From: Apostichopus californicus
Lineage: Eukaryota; Echinodermata; Holothuroidea; Aspidochirotida; Stichopodidae
Assembly (NCBI GenBank): GCA_020650975.1
Contig: JAIPMN010039861.1
Span: 1 to 40,362 of the forward strand
Length of the DNA stretch: 40,362 bases
Direction: 5' to 3'
Numbering within the stretch: position 1 is the stretch's first letter; each line of letters opens with the position of its first letter. Positions 13,040-28,000 of this stretch are shown here, piece by piece. The notes under the pieces are model-generated. The model did no database searches, was not told the origin of the DNA, and was given only the letters and a program-made list of their open reading frames with translations. Made by a program: the position numbers and the translations under genes.

Positions 13040-16000
13040 TTCTCCTCACTTCAGATAAGGTCCAACGAGCCGTCCCTGCAAAACCCACCATCGCCTACAG
13101 ACGTCCACGCAACCTACGAGACCTTCTTGTGCGTGCTGCTGTTCCACCTCTAACTTCTAACCCTACACCCATTCAGCATGGTACTTGCAAATTTGATCGT
13201 ACTTCGAGATGCATCATCTGCAGCCACCACATTGTTGAATCCAATTCCATCACCAGCCACAGCACCCAACTCACACATAAAACTAAGGGTCACATCACTT
13301 GCACAACCTCTAATTAAATCTATCTGATCTCTTGTAGAGTTTGAAGCATCCAGTATGTTGATGAAACCAAAACCACCCTCAAAAAGCAGTTCTATGGTCA
13401 CAGATCCACAGTCAACACCATGAAGACTGAGACCCAGGTTGGAGAACACTTTAACCTTCCCAACCATACCATTAATGACATGTCCCTACAGGGGATTGAA
13501 TCCTTAGGTAGCCGTCCTGACCTAGTGCGAATCAGCAGAGAGAGAGACTGTGGATGCAACGCCTTCGCACCATTCAACCTCATGGGCTCAACATTCAGGA
13601 AGGACATGACTAACCTTTCTTCTGCTCCCCATCCCCCCTCCCCCCTCCCCCTCCCTTGATTCTCCCTATGTCACCCTTCTTCTCGTAGCTCTCTTCTACC
13701 TTTTCTTCTCCACACTTTTCTGTCTTTGTCCTTCTGCAGTTTATTCCCTACCCTCTTCCCTCCTCTCTTTGTCCCTCTACTGTTTATCTCCTACCTCTGC
13801 TCTTCCCCCTGTTGGTTTCTTTCTTCTCTCCATCCCTTGTCTACTAATCCTCTTACATCTATCTCTTTGTGTTCACCCTGCTCATTAACCTGTCTGTATT
13901 CTGTGCATGTATTTGTCCCATATGTTACTGTAACTTGTCATTCAGCCTCTGAAGAAGATCCTGCTAGGATCAAAACGTCAGGCCCACTTACTTTTACACA
14001 TTCTCTTACACAGGCTCTTTTATGGATAAGCAGTTTGCTAACATTTTTGTTTTATTTTAAAATATCCAGTCACAGAAATAGTTCTAGTATGTTGTATTAA
14101 TGTTACAACATATGTTTATCAAAACAAATGTGAAAAACTAGCCTAAGAGTACAACACTTTTCATAGCTGATGAACCTTGTCATAGCCTAATTTGCATAAC
14201 TTTTGGTTTGCCTGAAGTTGTTCCTGCCATCGGGTCATTTGGCTGGTAACCATGTGATTCTACTGTCCTCAGAGAGAAATGAAACATTTAACACTGTTAA
14301 TATAGCATGATACTAGATAGCAACATGAGCAACATACAACCCCAAGTACACAAGGTTTGTAAACACTTAGGTGATCAAAACCCAACTTCAGTTGACTTGA
14401 CTGAATTTTCCAAACCAAATAACATCAAACACAGAATTAGAATTTAACTGTTGGTAATCACCGTTGGATTAGGGACAGCAAAATCTTTCTCAATCAGTTC
14501 AAGTCGAACGTTGAATCGATTGATGTGTGTTTTCAGGTCTGGCACTTTGATGCGTTGTACCACAGGGTCCAACCAAAGAGTGTTACCTAAGCTGCAAAGA
14601 GCAATCACGAAATACATGCTTCATATTAATTCATATTTTATTTTAATATCTATTTAACATTTACCGATGTAAATGTTGTAAAGACAGTCTGGTACACCAC
14701 ATATGATAAATCTGGTTAAGCCAAAAGGTTGAACCTTTGGCAATTTGCAAAAATTAACACCTATAACTGATATTTCCAAGTAAGTGAGAGAATGGCAATG
14801 ATCAGCAAATTATGAATAAATTGCATATTTCATTAACATACGTGTTTCTGCTCCACCTCAAATTCAGTCCAAACACCACCGACGCACATTCCCGATTACA
14901 AATTTAATTCCATCACCTCTTACTAATCTTTATCTGAAATCTTTGGATGCAACCCTACAGTGTCATAGTTATTTGCAAATAATTCGCATCCTAAATATTT
15001 TATATTTTATATATTCACGTCATCATCATAGCCAAAATCTTTATTTCCAATATACCTGTCAATAATTGATATTTAAATGTTACAGTGATCCACATAATTC
15101 TTTACATATCACAGATAAAGTGAGCTGAGCTTCAAGTTTTTTTTCTATCAATACTTGACTTCTGTCAGCTTCTGTTATTGTGTTTGTCTCAGCAGTATGA
15201 CTAACACACTTCACTGATTTACCTCATCACGATCTTCCCCTCCAGTTCTTCTCCATGAATCATATTATGAATTGCTAAGTTTGCCTGTATTAGATCGAAA
15301 AATCAAAATGAAACCATAATACGAATAGAAAATATATAAATAAATCAAAAAATATATATCTTAAGAGTGTATGAAACAAGGATTTTGCAATGAAACCATA
15401 CCATAAAAAAATAATATATATATATTTTTTAAAAGTGTACAAGGCAAGGATTTCATAACCAAGTGCTTGGCAAGAAATGACAAGGGGTCTGCATATTGGT
15501 GAATATATAGTCATTATGTACTACTAGTTTGAATGGAGCATTATTCACAGAATACAAACTAGATCCCCCACCACAGGTTTGAAACTGGAAGTTAAATGTT
15601 TCATAGCCATATTGCAACATGCAACTTTTATCAAACACACCAACCCATAATGCACTATGGGTGATGTCATTGTAACACACTGGATGCATTTTCATGTACA
15701 CAGACAAGTCTTGTTTAAAGTGTTCTAAATGTGCAATATTACTTCAGATGAAACTGATACCACTGCTCAAATAATGTGACTTTTTGAATTATATTTTTCT
15801 ATTCTATATTTTTAGAAAAAGCTATTAACTATTATTAAACTGACATTATTCTTATGAACATTTTTCTTGTAACAAAAAAGATGTTCCATTTTATTGATCA
15901 GACTTGAAAAAACTGTAAATTCAGCTGCTGAAACAAACTTTAGAACCATCTTATCATTTTGAAATGGATTTGTTTTACAAATTCTAACAATCAATGTACT

Positions 16001-19000
16001 AAATTCTAACAATCAATGTACTAATAAAAAATAATAGTCACTCTGCAGTACATAAACCTACTCATGATTTTCATATGTAAGTCTATAAATGTGATTAATT
16101 TGTATACCAGAACCCAGGGTGATTGTGTTACCTGCGTGGTCCATTGGTTTTCCTTGTCTGGAGGCATGGCACCACAACATATGATCTCCACTGCCTGAAA
16201 AAAGAGAGGATATATTCCAGTATCATCCAAGTAACCTCCATCCTTATCTTTCCCTTTAAAACATCTCAGATGAGACAATTGATGAGTTGATGGGGGGTGG
16301 GTGTTTTAAGAAGAGTTTTGGCTAGTTTTAGCATCAACGTTTCAAGCCTAAATATCATTAGATACCTAAAAACTTGCATATTACAGATTGTGCAATTTAA
16401 CTCAGTTGATAATTTTCATATAGATATACACACACATATACATACACACGATCATCCACACATTCATATACGTGTACATGACACACATATATGTAATGCT
16501 TTTGATACTAAACCTTCATTTTTGGAGCATCAGACACCTTCATTGAACAGTCCTTGACACTTAATATGATAAGGGAATCTCTCCTACCTGGTAAGGAATG
16601 TTCTTGAATGCCTTCGGCAAAGCCAAGAGATTGTAAGACGGTATGGTATCCCTTTTACCTTCATCGACAAACTTGACCTAAAGAATGTAAAAATAGTTGA
16701 ACCGATTGCGTATTTCTGAAAGATGTGCAGGTGTCGTTTTCAGAATCGCACATTTACCATTCACATACATAACTGATTACAGGGTGTATGATAAACAAGA
16801 TTTGGTTTAAGAGTTACATTTCTCACAAAGTTGGTGAGACCATAATCCTTTATTTTACTATCAAATAAATTTCACAGTGAACAGCAGAGCATCAAGAAAC
16901 CCAAAGCAAGTGCACTCCGGACAAATTATGACAACAAACTCTCTTTTCTTTTAAAGCACACTTTTTATTCTATTCCTAATTTCTCCCTGTTTACTTATAC
17001 ATTTCTCACTTTATTTTATCTACTTTATTGTATCTTTACAGCTGACTGTAACCCTGTCCCTCACCAGCAACAGTCTTTCTCCTTCATCGTCATCGTTCTT
17101 CACTGATTTTTCCAGCAGGACCCGATGGATTGACTTTTTGTTGTCTCTTGTTGCATACAGTTTTCCAAACACTGGTTGTGTTACTTCAGTGCACCTTTCT
17201 GGGTCACTGTACCTGTATGCAGAATATATAAAATATGGATTTCTTAAAAGTACCAAAGTCTTACCAGATCTCCATCAAAAAAGAGGGAAAAAGATACATT
17301 AATATAGCAGGATTCTTGTTACGAATAAACATATGACCCTTAAATCAACCGGACTGCACTACCATTTTAGGATACCAGTATTAAACAACACTTACTTAAC
17401 TACTGTGGTTATGAACTACTCAGTAGATTTGTATTTTAGAGAAGGTCCCCTCTCAACCCTCCCTCCAAAGATAAAAGAAATAGAGAGAAATATAAAAACA
17501 TTGCTTTGACACTTTCATGTATATTCTTTTTATTACTACTTTTTCATTTATATTTGTCATGCAAAGTTGTCATTTTCTAAACCTACCAGAGACTAAGTTG
17601 CACATTAAGTTGTGGATTTCCTCCCAGTTGTGTGATTGGAACAGTGCCCTCCTTGACGCTGGGCTGGTATCTCATGATGCGAGCAAAGAAACTAATGGCG
17701 TCTATCACATGCATTACAAGAATCTGTCATGAAAATATTAATAATAATAATAACAAATCATAAAAAAAAGTCCTAAAATTATTTCCTAGGTTATCACTCT
17801 CCAACTACCATATAGACCCAAAATTACTTTAACACGTAAAAGAATAAAAAACATTTAAAATTCTGTTCTTTTCTCCTTCAGTCAATTTCTGACGCTCATG
17901 TCCCTTAGTGAAAAAATAGATTATTATTACTATTTGCAGTATTATCTACAACTGATGATGACAAGGTTTTAGCCATTCAGCTTAAACAAAAGGTGGCAAA
18001 ACCTGAATTATCAGAGCCTGATAATTAGACATACAAATACATGGACCATACCATAACACACAGAAAATACTCAAACCACATGCTCCTGTACATCTTATTA
18101 CCTGCCATGTGAACACACATCAGTTTGCATACAGTGTATCATATTATAAAGTAGATAACTTGATGGTGAAATAAGGAGATTGTGTGTGTTTGTATTATAG
18201 TCAGTATGAAAAGATGATTAAGACTGACGGAATAACTATCAGTGATTGCAAGTTTGTAAACAGACTGCATAAATACTTGTATGGTTTATAAATGTCTGTT
18301 TTGTCATTGACCTTGACTTGACCTCTCTGGGGCAGGGTCATGAAGTGAGGATTGACCCCAGGCATATCCTCTCTTGGAATGATAAGATGTCTGCCGGCAC
18401 AGCTGGCATCTTGCCTGACATAGAAAGAAAATTGAAAAACAGAAATTAGCCAACCATAACATATTTCCGTCACTACTCTTAACGGGGAAATCTCATAGTT
18501 ACTTCACTGCATGAAATATCTAGTTATTAAGATATTTATTCCTCATTATGTATCATCACTGTTTATACTTATAGCTCTATTGCATACATATTTTCAATCA
18601 CATCAGAATATTATCTTTCTTCTGGAGGGCAATGGATAAAACATCCTTGTATTTACCATCATTTCAAACAAGTGCTTTACCTTTACCACTACCATTTCTG
18701 GGAAACAATGAGGTCCATATAATATTGTAAACTAATACCATTCCTGGTGATATTGTTGTAGACTAAGTGAATAGATTACATTTCTGGGTACCTTAAATTT
18801 CTTTTGACGGTCAGGTAAGATTGCATTGCGCCAGATTGGGAAGAATATATTGCAAAATACAGTTTTTGAAAGATCGGAGAGTTGTGCAGATGAGAGTGGA
18901 TAACATCATGAAACTGGAAAGGCACTCAAAGATTACCCCATATTGTACTTATATAATATGGTATAAGTAAAATATGGTACTTATACCATATGGTACTCAT

Positions 19001-22000
19001 ACCATATGGTACTCATACAGGGTTTTGGTTAAGAAATGTAGTAGGTGGGTCAAGTTGAAAAGTAGGCGGGACTGTCTGTACGCGGACATGGGGGTGCAGT
19101 CTAAGGGGAGGGGGTGCCCCCCTCCCCTTTTGCCGGAAAAATGCAATTTAAAAAGTCTCTAGATGCAAAATGGTGCAATATACAGCTGTTTGGTCAATGA
19201 TATTGCCCCCTCCCAATCACCCCTTTCTTCTGTCCTATTTTTCTTTTTTTTTGACCTGGTTGTGGGTATTTATCCCTCCCGATATTTTTCGTCATTTTTT
19301 TATTTATTTTTTTTATTTTACTGAGCGTCGCAAAGTAGCCGGGTCATGTACGTGCAGCAGGCGGGTCATTTGACTTGGGTCCCGGCTACTAACGAAAACC
19401 CTGTCATACCATAGCAGCATGACCTCAGTCAGGATTTGTTTAAACAGCAATTACATATGTTCCTCACCTGCAGAACCCAAACGATTTTATAAAATGACAA
19501 AGTGGCCTGGTAGAGTGTCGTTCTTCCCGATACTAGGATCAAATAATTTAAAATATATATATCAATAACCTTAAATATCAATAAAATTGAGATTTCAAAT
19601 CACACACCTAGCAAGCAGTTTGTCTGTCATGAAACATTAACATATAAAAACAAAGAGAAAGAAATGGGAGGGGAAAGAATGAAGAAAGAAAGATGCTACT
19701 TCTTGTGCAATACGACTAAGTAAGAAACACTGGGCAGACTCTCTCTCAAGAATAGTCACTCACCATCAATGAAGAAAGAAAGATACTTCTTATGCAATAC
19801 GACTAAGTACGAAGCACTGAGCAGATTCTCTCTCTCAAGAATAGTCAGTCACTATTAATGCCTATTAAACCAGCGAAAAGTAGTGGCTTACCTCAATGGC
19901 CTTCATCAGGGTGACCCCATCTGGCATGGGTTGGCCTGATCTCTCCATAATGCGCAGTAAGGAGTAAAGGTGATGGTTGTTGTCAGGGGTTACCAAGGTG
20001 ATGACTTGACAATCTGCTGTTTTGCTCTATGGTAAAAACGATGGTAAACAAAACGTCAAATAAAGATGTATGCTCTATGATAGGACTGGAATAGGAATGT
20101 TTATTAAAAACCATGTTAACACTTTAAACATAGCCCAGTGAGTGAGCTACTGCAGAAGTGGAGATACTATGTGCAAGATAAAACCCTGAAAAGACTCAAA
20201 GATTCTTCATCTTGTTATAACTTGTTTATCCTTCCTCTCATTAACATGTACAATGATGAAAACCAGATGAGGTTGTTGGTCAACTGATGATGTTAAATCT
20301 GCCAAATCTCTCGCCATATTTAAGAAAATTTTAAAAACACATCTTTTTAGTTTCTCTACGTGATTTTGTCACTTTTATGTACTCGTGGTTTTATCTAGAC
20401 TGTTACTTTTGTATAACTCTATTTTATGTGCTTATCCTTTGTTTTGTTTTTTATAGGTTTTGGTCTGTTTTATAGTCTTCTCGTGTTTTAAGATTTTTGT
20501 GCTCGTATTTTACATACTGTTTAATTTTCGTTTATGTGTTTTCTAGACTTTTTATTTCTTTGATTTCTCTGTCTTGTTGTTTCTATTTGTTTTAGGTTTT
20601 GTAAAGCGCCTAGAGGCCTTTTGGTATTTGGCGCTATATTAAGAACTTATTTATTATTATATTATTATTAATACATTCAGTTAAAAAATGTTCATACTTT
20701 TCATCCTCAAATTACAAAAATATATATACGTCAGGATCATTTTATTATTTTGAATGTCAATTTTATTCTATCTGTCCACATGAAAAATCCTCTAAATGGA
20801 GAAAATAAATTTGTCAAGAAAATGAACTTTGTCATATAATCATCTGCAGTACAAATGTTGACTGATTGCGAAGATGGTGATTAATTTAAAAACAATTTTC
20901 GACCAATAGGGTTTCACTTGTATATCACAAATGTGTTGACAAGGCAAAGTATTTTTATTTGAACATTTTTATTTCTTTCCTTAGGATCAGAATATGGTGA
21001 ATTATTTAATATTAAAAAATTCCCGGCTGGTGGCTTTAGAAGTTTTAAGGTAACCAAAGAAAATTTGACAGTTGGCCTTACCTCTTCAAGCTGAGAAACA
21101 AACATTTCTTTTAGGCAGGCCATACGTTTGCCGTACTTGACCTTTGATGATGGAAGGTCATAATGAATAATGCATGAGGTATCTTGAAGTTCCAGATCCT
21201 CCACACAATCATCACTGACAACTGCAGAGTAAAGTATTGTAAAAATTCACACTTAAATAATGAAATAATGCAGAAATAATTACTAAACAATAACTTTAAC
21301 AAAGTGGAAAATGCATACAAGTGTTTTAAGTACAATGTGTATATTTTCATTCACTGATGCTAAATGATATTTTCTATGATAATTAATAGTCAATATTAGC
21401 AATTCCATTTTGTGTAATAGCCTTTTCATATATCCCATTACAAAGTGTAAGCATACATTACTTATTGATGCTTCTCTCAAATTTTCCATGCATTCTCCTT
21501 CAACATTTAAAGTCCAATGGAGAATGACAGTGAATTTTGAATAGACAATTTCTAGCGTCTTGCTAATCTTTAGTGGGAATATTACCCACCAATGTAATAC
21601 AATTTTTTTTTCTTACCCAGGAACAGTTTGTTGTTTTCCAATGTTAAATAATCGGAAAGTCTTAGCATCATGATATCATCATCAGTTTGTGGCTTCTTAG
21701 CTTAAATAAATAACTGTCGTTCAGGATAACTGCTATTATAACCACTTTGGTGCACCAGCCTACCACAGACCACAGGATTTTTAATAACAAACAAGCAAAA
21801 CAGTGAAGACATGTTTAATAAACTGTAACTCATATAGAGTTATGAGAGTCAAATACACATGAGCAAGAAATGAAAAGATTGAATGGGGAAAACTGCTGGA
21901 ATAATAAAGGAAAGTAAACTATTGCACTGTGAGAGAGATAAACTATGCACTAAAGCTGTGTGTTGGGATAATTGAGGGTAAATCTGGATATAAAGAGAAC

Positions 22001-25000
22001 CCAATCTCTGCACGGTTAACTGAGTATTGAATGTCAACCTGCAAGTCAACTAAAAAATATACCCGCTTTACCTAAAACAGGTTGCGAGTCGCTGCGATGA
22101 CCAGTCTGCCATTCGTATCGTAAATCCTCCAATTGGTGAGAAAGCATCTCTCCAGCAGCTAGCAGGGTGAAACAGCTAGAACACTTCAAAATCTGAGGAA
22201 TTAATAGAATTTGATACATTTTAGTCCCATAAACAGTACTTCTTGCTATTCGATTGCTAGGTACATGACTATTAAAGACAGATTTGCTATCACTGTCTAC
22301 ATATGTCACATATGGAAATAAAAAAAACTACTAATATGGAAATTTTCACACAAATTGATATTTATCAAGATAAAACCCATAGGCAGTTCATGTTTCGTCA
22401 CATTTCAGATTGAGGGGGCACATTTGTATTGCACTGTTGTCTAGTTTGATATAAGTAGTTACATATGATGAATGACACCAGGCCATATTATAACTATACC
22501 TTTACCACTTGAAGTTAAAAAGAATGGAAATACCTTCCTGATATCACGAGCAGTTTCCTTGGTTGAAGTAAACACCATCACTTTCCCAGCTTCATTCAGA
22601 CCCGACGTCAGTTTCTCAAGAAGAATGTTGACCCTCTTCGATGGATGGATTAAGACTGCTTTCTGCTCCAAAGAGAAATAGGATTGGTAAAAGCATTTTT
22701 CTCTTCAGTGACTCTACATGACTTTCCATCAAATTTCAAATAGGAAACTCTGCTTTCTGAATTGGCCAAACAGAACTGATTGATGTATCAAACTTGAACA
22801 GTCCTAAGCCATCCTTTATTTGACCTGAAATTAATCTTTGAAATTTTTATAGTATCTCACAAACCATGAAACATCTGTTTACACATATATTACTTTCTGG
22901 ATTGTTGGTGTTTTTATGTTTTGAAAGGTGCAAGAACAACCCAGTGCATGTTTTGATTGCACTTGTAACTACAGCCCTAGTTTATTTGGGGTATTTTATT
23001 ACACCACTTTGTAGTTTCTTCTCACTAATTAAGTTCATGTGAACTTAATCTTATGTATATCATGTTCACTATAATAACAGCTTTAGTTGGTTAAAAATAC
23101 AAAATCCCCATATATAATTAAGCACTCTAGATGTCACTCACTTGGACAAAAGATTACATAGAACCCAGCCAGCTACTAACCTGATGCACACGACTGTAAA
23201 CAGCCATTTCAAGGCAATCTGTGATAATCAAGAGTGGATCTGTTAGATACGTCCGCAGGTAAGATCCCATAGCTATAGTCCACTTGTTTGAGAACACCAT
23301 CAACTGACGCAAACTGTTACGCTTAGGAGTGACTCTCAGTATAGTCCTGAACTTGACCATGAATTCTTTTGTCTACCAGTAAAAAGACAAAGGCCACAAA
23401 AAAAAATATGAGTTTACAATGAGCAAGTACTCATCGATGGTTTTGGGAGAATATAAGACAGTTAAAGAAATGTCTTCATCACTGTAAAAATAGTTCTTGA
23501 AGAATGGACTTGATTTTAGAAGGAAAACAAAACTACCTTTTCATGAGCAAACTCTACACTGTAGGCATACCCCGGAGGAGTGAAAATGATATAATTACCA
23601 GTAAATAACACCATTTGGGCCAAAGACCAACACACCAATAACAATCACAAAAAAAAAAGTTCATAACATTCGTTCACAACAACAGACTAGATACTTATGA
23701 CAATTAAGTGGCAGTGGAATGACAAAAATAATTTATTTATTAAAACATAAATTAAGATTAAAATATACCTAAATGACTTCGTTAGCATACTTACAGCCTC
23801 TAGGTGATGTTCAAATACATTGTCTGCATCATCGATAACCTGAAACGAAATATAAGAAAATTGACAAAGACTGACTGAAGCAAGAACAAATATTTTTGGT
23901 AGTAGAAAATAAGTTTGTCTTTCTTCTGGTATTGGCATTTCTGTTAAAATTTGTGATCTGATTAATATCTATCCACCAGGATGATTTTCTTAATAAATGA
24001 GAAACTTTTAAGACCAATCTGTTTCTGCTTTTCGTTGGGTCTTGCACCTTCAGCATACACTACAAGATATGACTTTACAGCACTGTTTACTTAGAAATGA
24101 ATTTTAGCAATTTTTGGAGTATATTGGCATGTTAATGTTCATATAATTTGTATGGTCATTTGTGTTTAATCTGTTGCCATAGTGACAGACTGATCAATGC
24201 TGTCTTCCACTGGGTTTTGATACCATCCCAGAGATCCTTTCTTCCCTTTTGTCTCACCATAGAAATCCCTTAAAAATATCTATGCATAGTCATTACATTA
24301 CACAAAACAATATATATATATGGAGAACTAATGAAAGCTGATCAATGACAACAAAGTAAATATCTTCAGACTTTTCACTTTACCAAATGAAAAAGTCTGT
24401 TCAGATTCACATGATTTGATACCACTAGCCGAAGAATACAGGGCAGTGTTCCTATGACGATGGGTGCACCATTCACCAGCTGAATCTGCAGAGGTTGAAA
24501 TTAAGATGGAAAACATGATTTAAAATTAATGAATCACAAGGATGTGCACAAGTGAATACTTATTTAATCACAGTAATTGTTAAACAAAGTTGACACATCA
24601 TATATATCATCAAAATTTCACAGCCTTGCTATGTAACAACTTCTGGAAGTGATAAAAGTAGTTTATCATATAAAAAGATCTGTCATGAAGTTCCCATTAA
24701 TAACACTGGGAGAAACTACTACACTTTCTCTGATAAGTGTCTTTGCTGACTATCAGTGACTTCAGATGCAAAAACTAGATATAACTTGCTAAAACAGAAA
24801 GACCTGTCACCGAGTGGTGCCCATCCACTTAATCCAAATATACTCTGGAAGATTACTACTACAAATGGTTGACCAGATTTGTGAATGCTTTGCTAATATC
24901 AGTGACATCAAAAGATTGAAGAACTGGATTCAAGGTCAGTGGCGGAGCGTCCATACAGTCAGAGGGGGGCGGATGCCCCCCCTGACGGACTCAAATGGAC

Positions 25001-28000
25001 TGCTGGCGCCCTTTTCAGCTTTTTAAAAAAAAGTTACATATTCGCGATTATTGACTTTTTTTTTGCACTCTCAAATACCTATTGACATTTGTCACATTTT
25101 GTTGGTGTAATTTTATGACAAAATGGCGATGACACCTATTTATTCTTCGTTTATCTGCAAATTAGCAAGGCCCGGAAAGGGTCATTTCCGGCAATCTAGG
25201 GAGTATCTTTACTCAAAATATTTCTGTACGCTCCGCGCCAACCTGTGGTGGCGCTCCGCTTAGATAGTGTCGAAAGCGCCCCTACAGATCATTCTCGCCC
25301 CCCCCTGACCAATACCCCTAGCTCCGCCACTGGTCAAGGTGATAACACAGAAAGATCCAACCACCAATTCCTTTCGTCATATTGCTGTGGGAGATACAAT
25401 GCATGGGATTTACTGTACAGGATATGGCGGCAGCAGCACGCTCGTGAATTCATCTTGTTTTATACTAACCTTCTGTTCTTCCTCTGACCCACCTCTGTGC
25501 AGCAAAATTGCTCTCAATCTGTCATTGGTGTTGTTTGCATTCAGACAAAGGCACTGCTGGTAAATACTCAAAGCCTTCTGCCAGCTAGATGTGATTACAA
25601 GAGTGGTAGGCTGGTGGAAAAAAAAAAAAAAAGTCCAAAGAATGAAATTTATTACATATTCTGAAACTCTGTTCCATATTGTAGACTACATTATTTTCAG
25701 GACGAAAAAAATTGAAGTGAACCGTGAAGTAAAAGTGCATCTGATGAAACCAAAAGAAATTTATTGAAAGATTTTTTTTGTGTTACATATGACTGGTTGA
25801 TTGAAATTCATGTTACGCTGCACCTGATGACCAAGGTGTGCAAGAATAACATATGTGACTTTATCTTCACAAATTTAACAACCACCTTTTTGGGGCTATT
25901 GTAGGACCAAGTACTTCACCTTATTATGACAGTTAGGCTTAATTGTAAGGATATCTGATAGTGAGTACATTTCCATTAATTAAAGAACACACTTCCTATG
26001 CATCTATCCTTTCCTAAGGATATTTCCTCAGCGAGAGTGTGAATACTTGGGTGCACAGTTTATTTAATCTACTTAAAATACTTACATGAGTTCAGCACTT
26101 GGGTGCATAGGATGTGAGGTTGTGGAAGAGGGTAGGAGGCTACAAAATACCCTTTGTCCAGCTGGTGGTTGCATTATTATATATTCTACTAGCACAAGAC
26201 ATGCAGATATGGTGTCATTACATTCAATGACCAACCCTATCCAAAACTCTGAGTGGAAGAGTTATGGAGGAGTGGGGGCGGGAAGGGAAGAGGGTAGGGT
26301 AGGGTAAACTAACCCCATGTCCTGCTGGTAGTTCTGTGTAGGATGACTGCATCATTTCAGATATTACTGGCACTAGATAAGCAAATGCTATATTCTGGTC
26401 TTTCGGGGAAACTGCCATTATGTCTCTGCCTCGAGATATGGCTGGCCAACATGCACTTTGGACAAGAGTAACCCCTGGATATCCCAACTTAGAAAGGCAC
26501 TGGAAATGAAAGAACATATGATACGATGTAAAATTTACTTTAGGTGGTTTCATCGATGAGAAGCTATCACAAATTTCACAAAGAAATGTTTCATTTACTT
26601 AAAAGTTATCACAAGCAACATTATACACAAAAGGTTACTTTCTTGATGTAAACCGGTGCTGGTGTCAAGTGGATGAAAGTGATGGCATTATAAGCAACAA
26701 GACCAAGCATCTAGGAGGGTGTAGGGTGTCTTCCAATGGTTAAATAAAAGCCCACTGTAAATTGGATAGCCACTTGACATGAACAGTGGCATCTCCCACA
26801 TGCACAAGAAGCTATTTATTATCATGATTAAATAACTGCCTATTCAGATGAAACTTAAATTTGGGTTATCTTGAGAGGAAAGGTAAGGAGCTGGTGAAAT
26901 AACGAATCTTGTTCTTACATGTTTGAGTTTCTCAGGGAATGGACTACACTTGACATCCAGTATAAGCTTTGGTGGCCGTTCTCCGTGAATTAAGACCTTC
27001 CTCAAGATTGGCGCAGGGGTTGCAGACGCAGATGTTGCAGTTTTCTCTTTAATAGACAGAAGTTGCTTGCTTAAACTAGTGGAGAGAAGAGAGGGAAGTC
27101 ACAGCAAAAAATATACAATGACAACACGGTGACTATCATTTTCAAACCACATTACAAGAGTTTCATTGGATCAACTATAATGGTATCCATGGAAACAAAT
27201 CCAAACTTGAATATAGATTGAAATATAAAACAAAACAATAAGATGAGTCACTAACTATTACTTTTGTTGCCTGATAAAAATGCTTATTAATAAATTTGTA
27301 AATAACAGGAGAAATGATTNNNNNNNNNNNNNNNNNNNNCCCCCCCCCCAACCAAGCTCACTATCATTAGAAATAATTCACTAACCCAAACATTCATGCC
27401 CCCTGATTACAAATGTTAAACTTTCTTACCTGGCCTGTACCTTTGTACTTGAGAGTAAGAATGGAACCCTCTGCTCTGGTAGACCACTGGTGGAGGAGAC
27501 TCCTGCAGGTATGCTAGAAGTCCTTATGGGATCATCTTGAGAACTGTACCCCTCTTCCGATCCAGACAATGTATTAGCAGATCGAGTTTGAGGCTTTTCC
27601 GTACTTGACTCGCTCATGTTACCATCTGATTGGTCAGATTGCGATTCAGTCTTTGGAAACCGTCCCATCCTTGGGACACCTAACCCAGATAATGGTGTCA
27701 ACCCAAGACCAGTAATTGCACCTCCCTCTGAACTTTGTTCTAGGGAATGTTGCAGACGCTTCAATCTCTCTATTGGAGATATGGCGGGCTTTGATGGAAT
27801 TCTTGTTGGAGGCTCAACACCTCCCTCTGCAGGTTTGTGTGAGGCAGATTCACTGTTATCGGGAGATGGTGCTGACGGCATCTCCTCACAGCTCACGGTT
27901 GCTTCAGGTATGTCTGTATACAAAAATATCAAACTAATTTGAGGTATGCTATCAAAAAGGTTGTTTGTGATACAGGTACCAAATTTTAAGTTACAGTAAA

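Larger units (their letters stand above)
12847..14000 (+). mobile_element. Truncated Penelope-like element with 76-bp inverted terminal repeats
   Basis: The plus-strand frame 12934-13659 encodes LVITFHPNLPPLQQI, IAYRRPRNLRDLLVRAAVPP, a Cys-containing segment, and then IYLISC, QYVDETKTTL and GEHFNLPNHTIND, the layout of the Penelope-like C-terminal region with its GIY-YIG-type nuclease. The reverse transcriptase is missing. Ends 12847-12922 and 13925-14000 are 76-bp inverted repeats carrying a degenerate hammerhead-like core. It lies in the TDRD12 intron 12724-14461 in antisense orientation to the gene. Confidence 0.8.

Noticed and set aside
13150..13467. 105-codon minus-strand open frame
   Set aside because: Antisense shadow of the Penelope-like coding region.
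17587..17660. A second protein-like frame at the end of exon 23 suggesting a frameshift
   Set aside because: The first frame joins exon 24 without a stop and aligns with the LNAEMNEYF segment of TDRD12; the alternative meets a stop in exon 24.
27616..27942. 108-codon plus-strand open frame
   Set aside because: Exact antisense shadow of TDRD12 exon 9.
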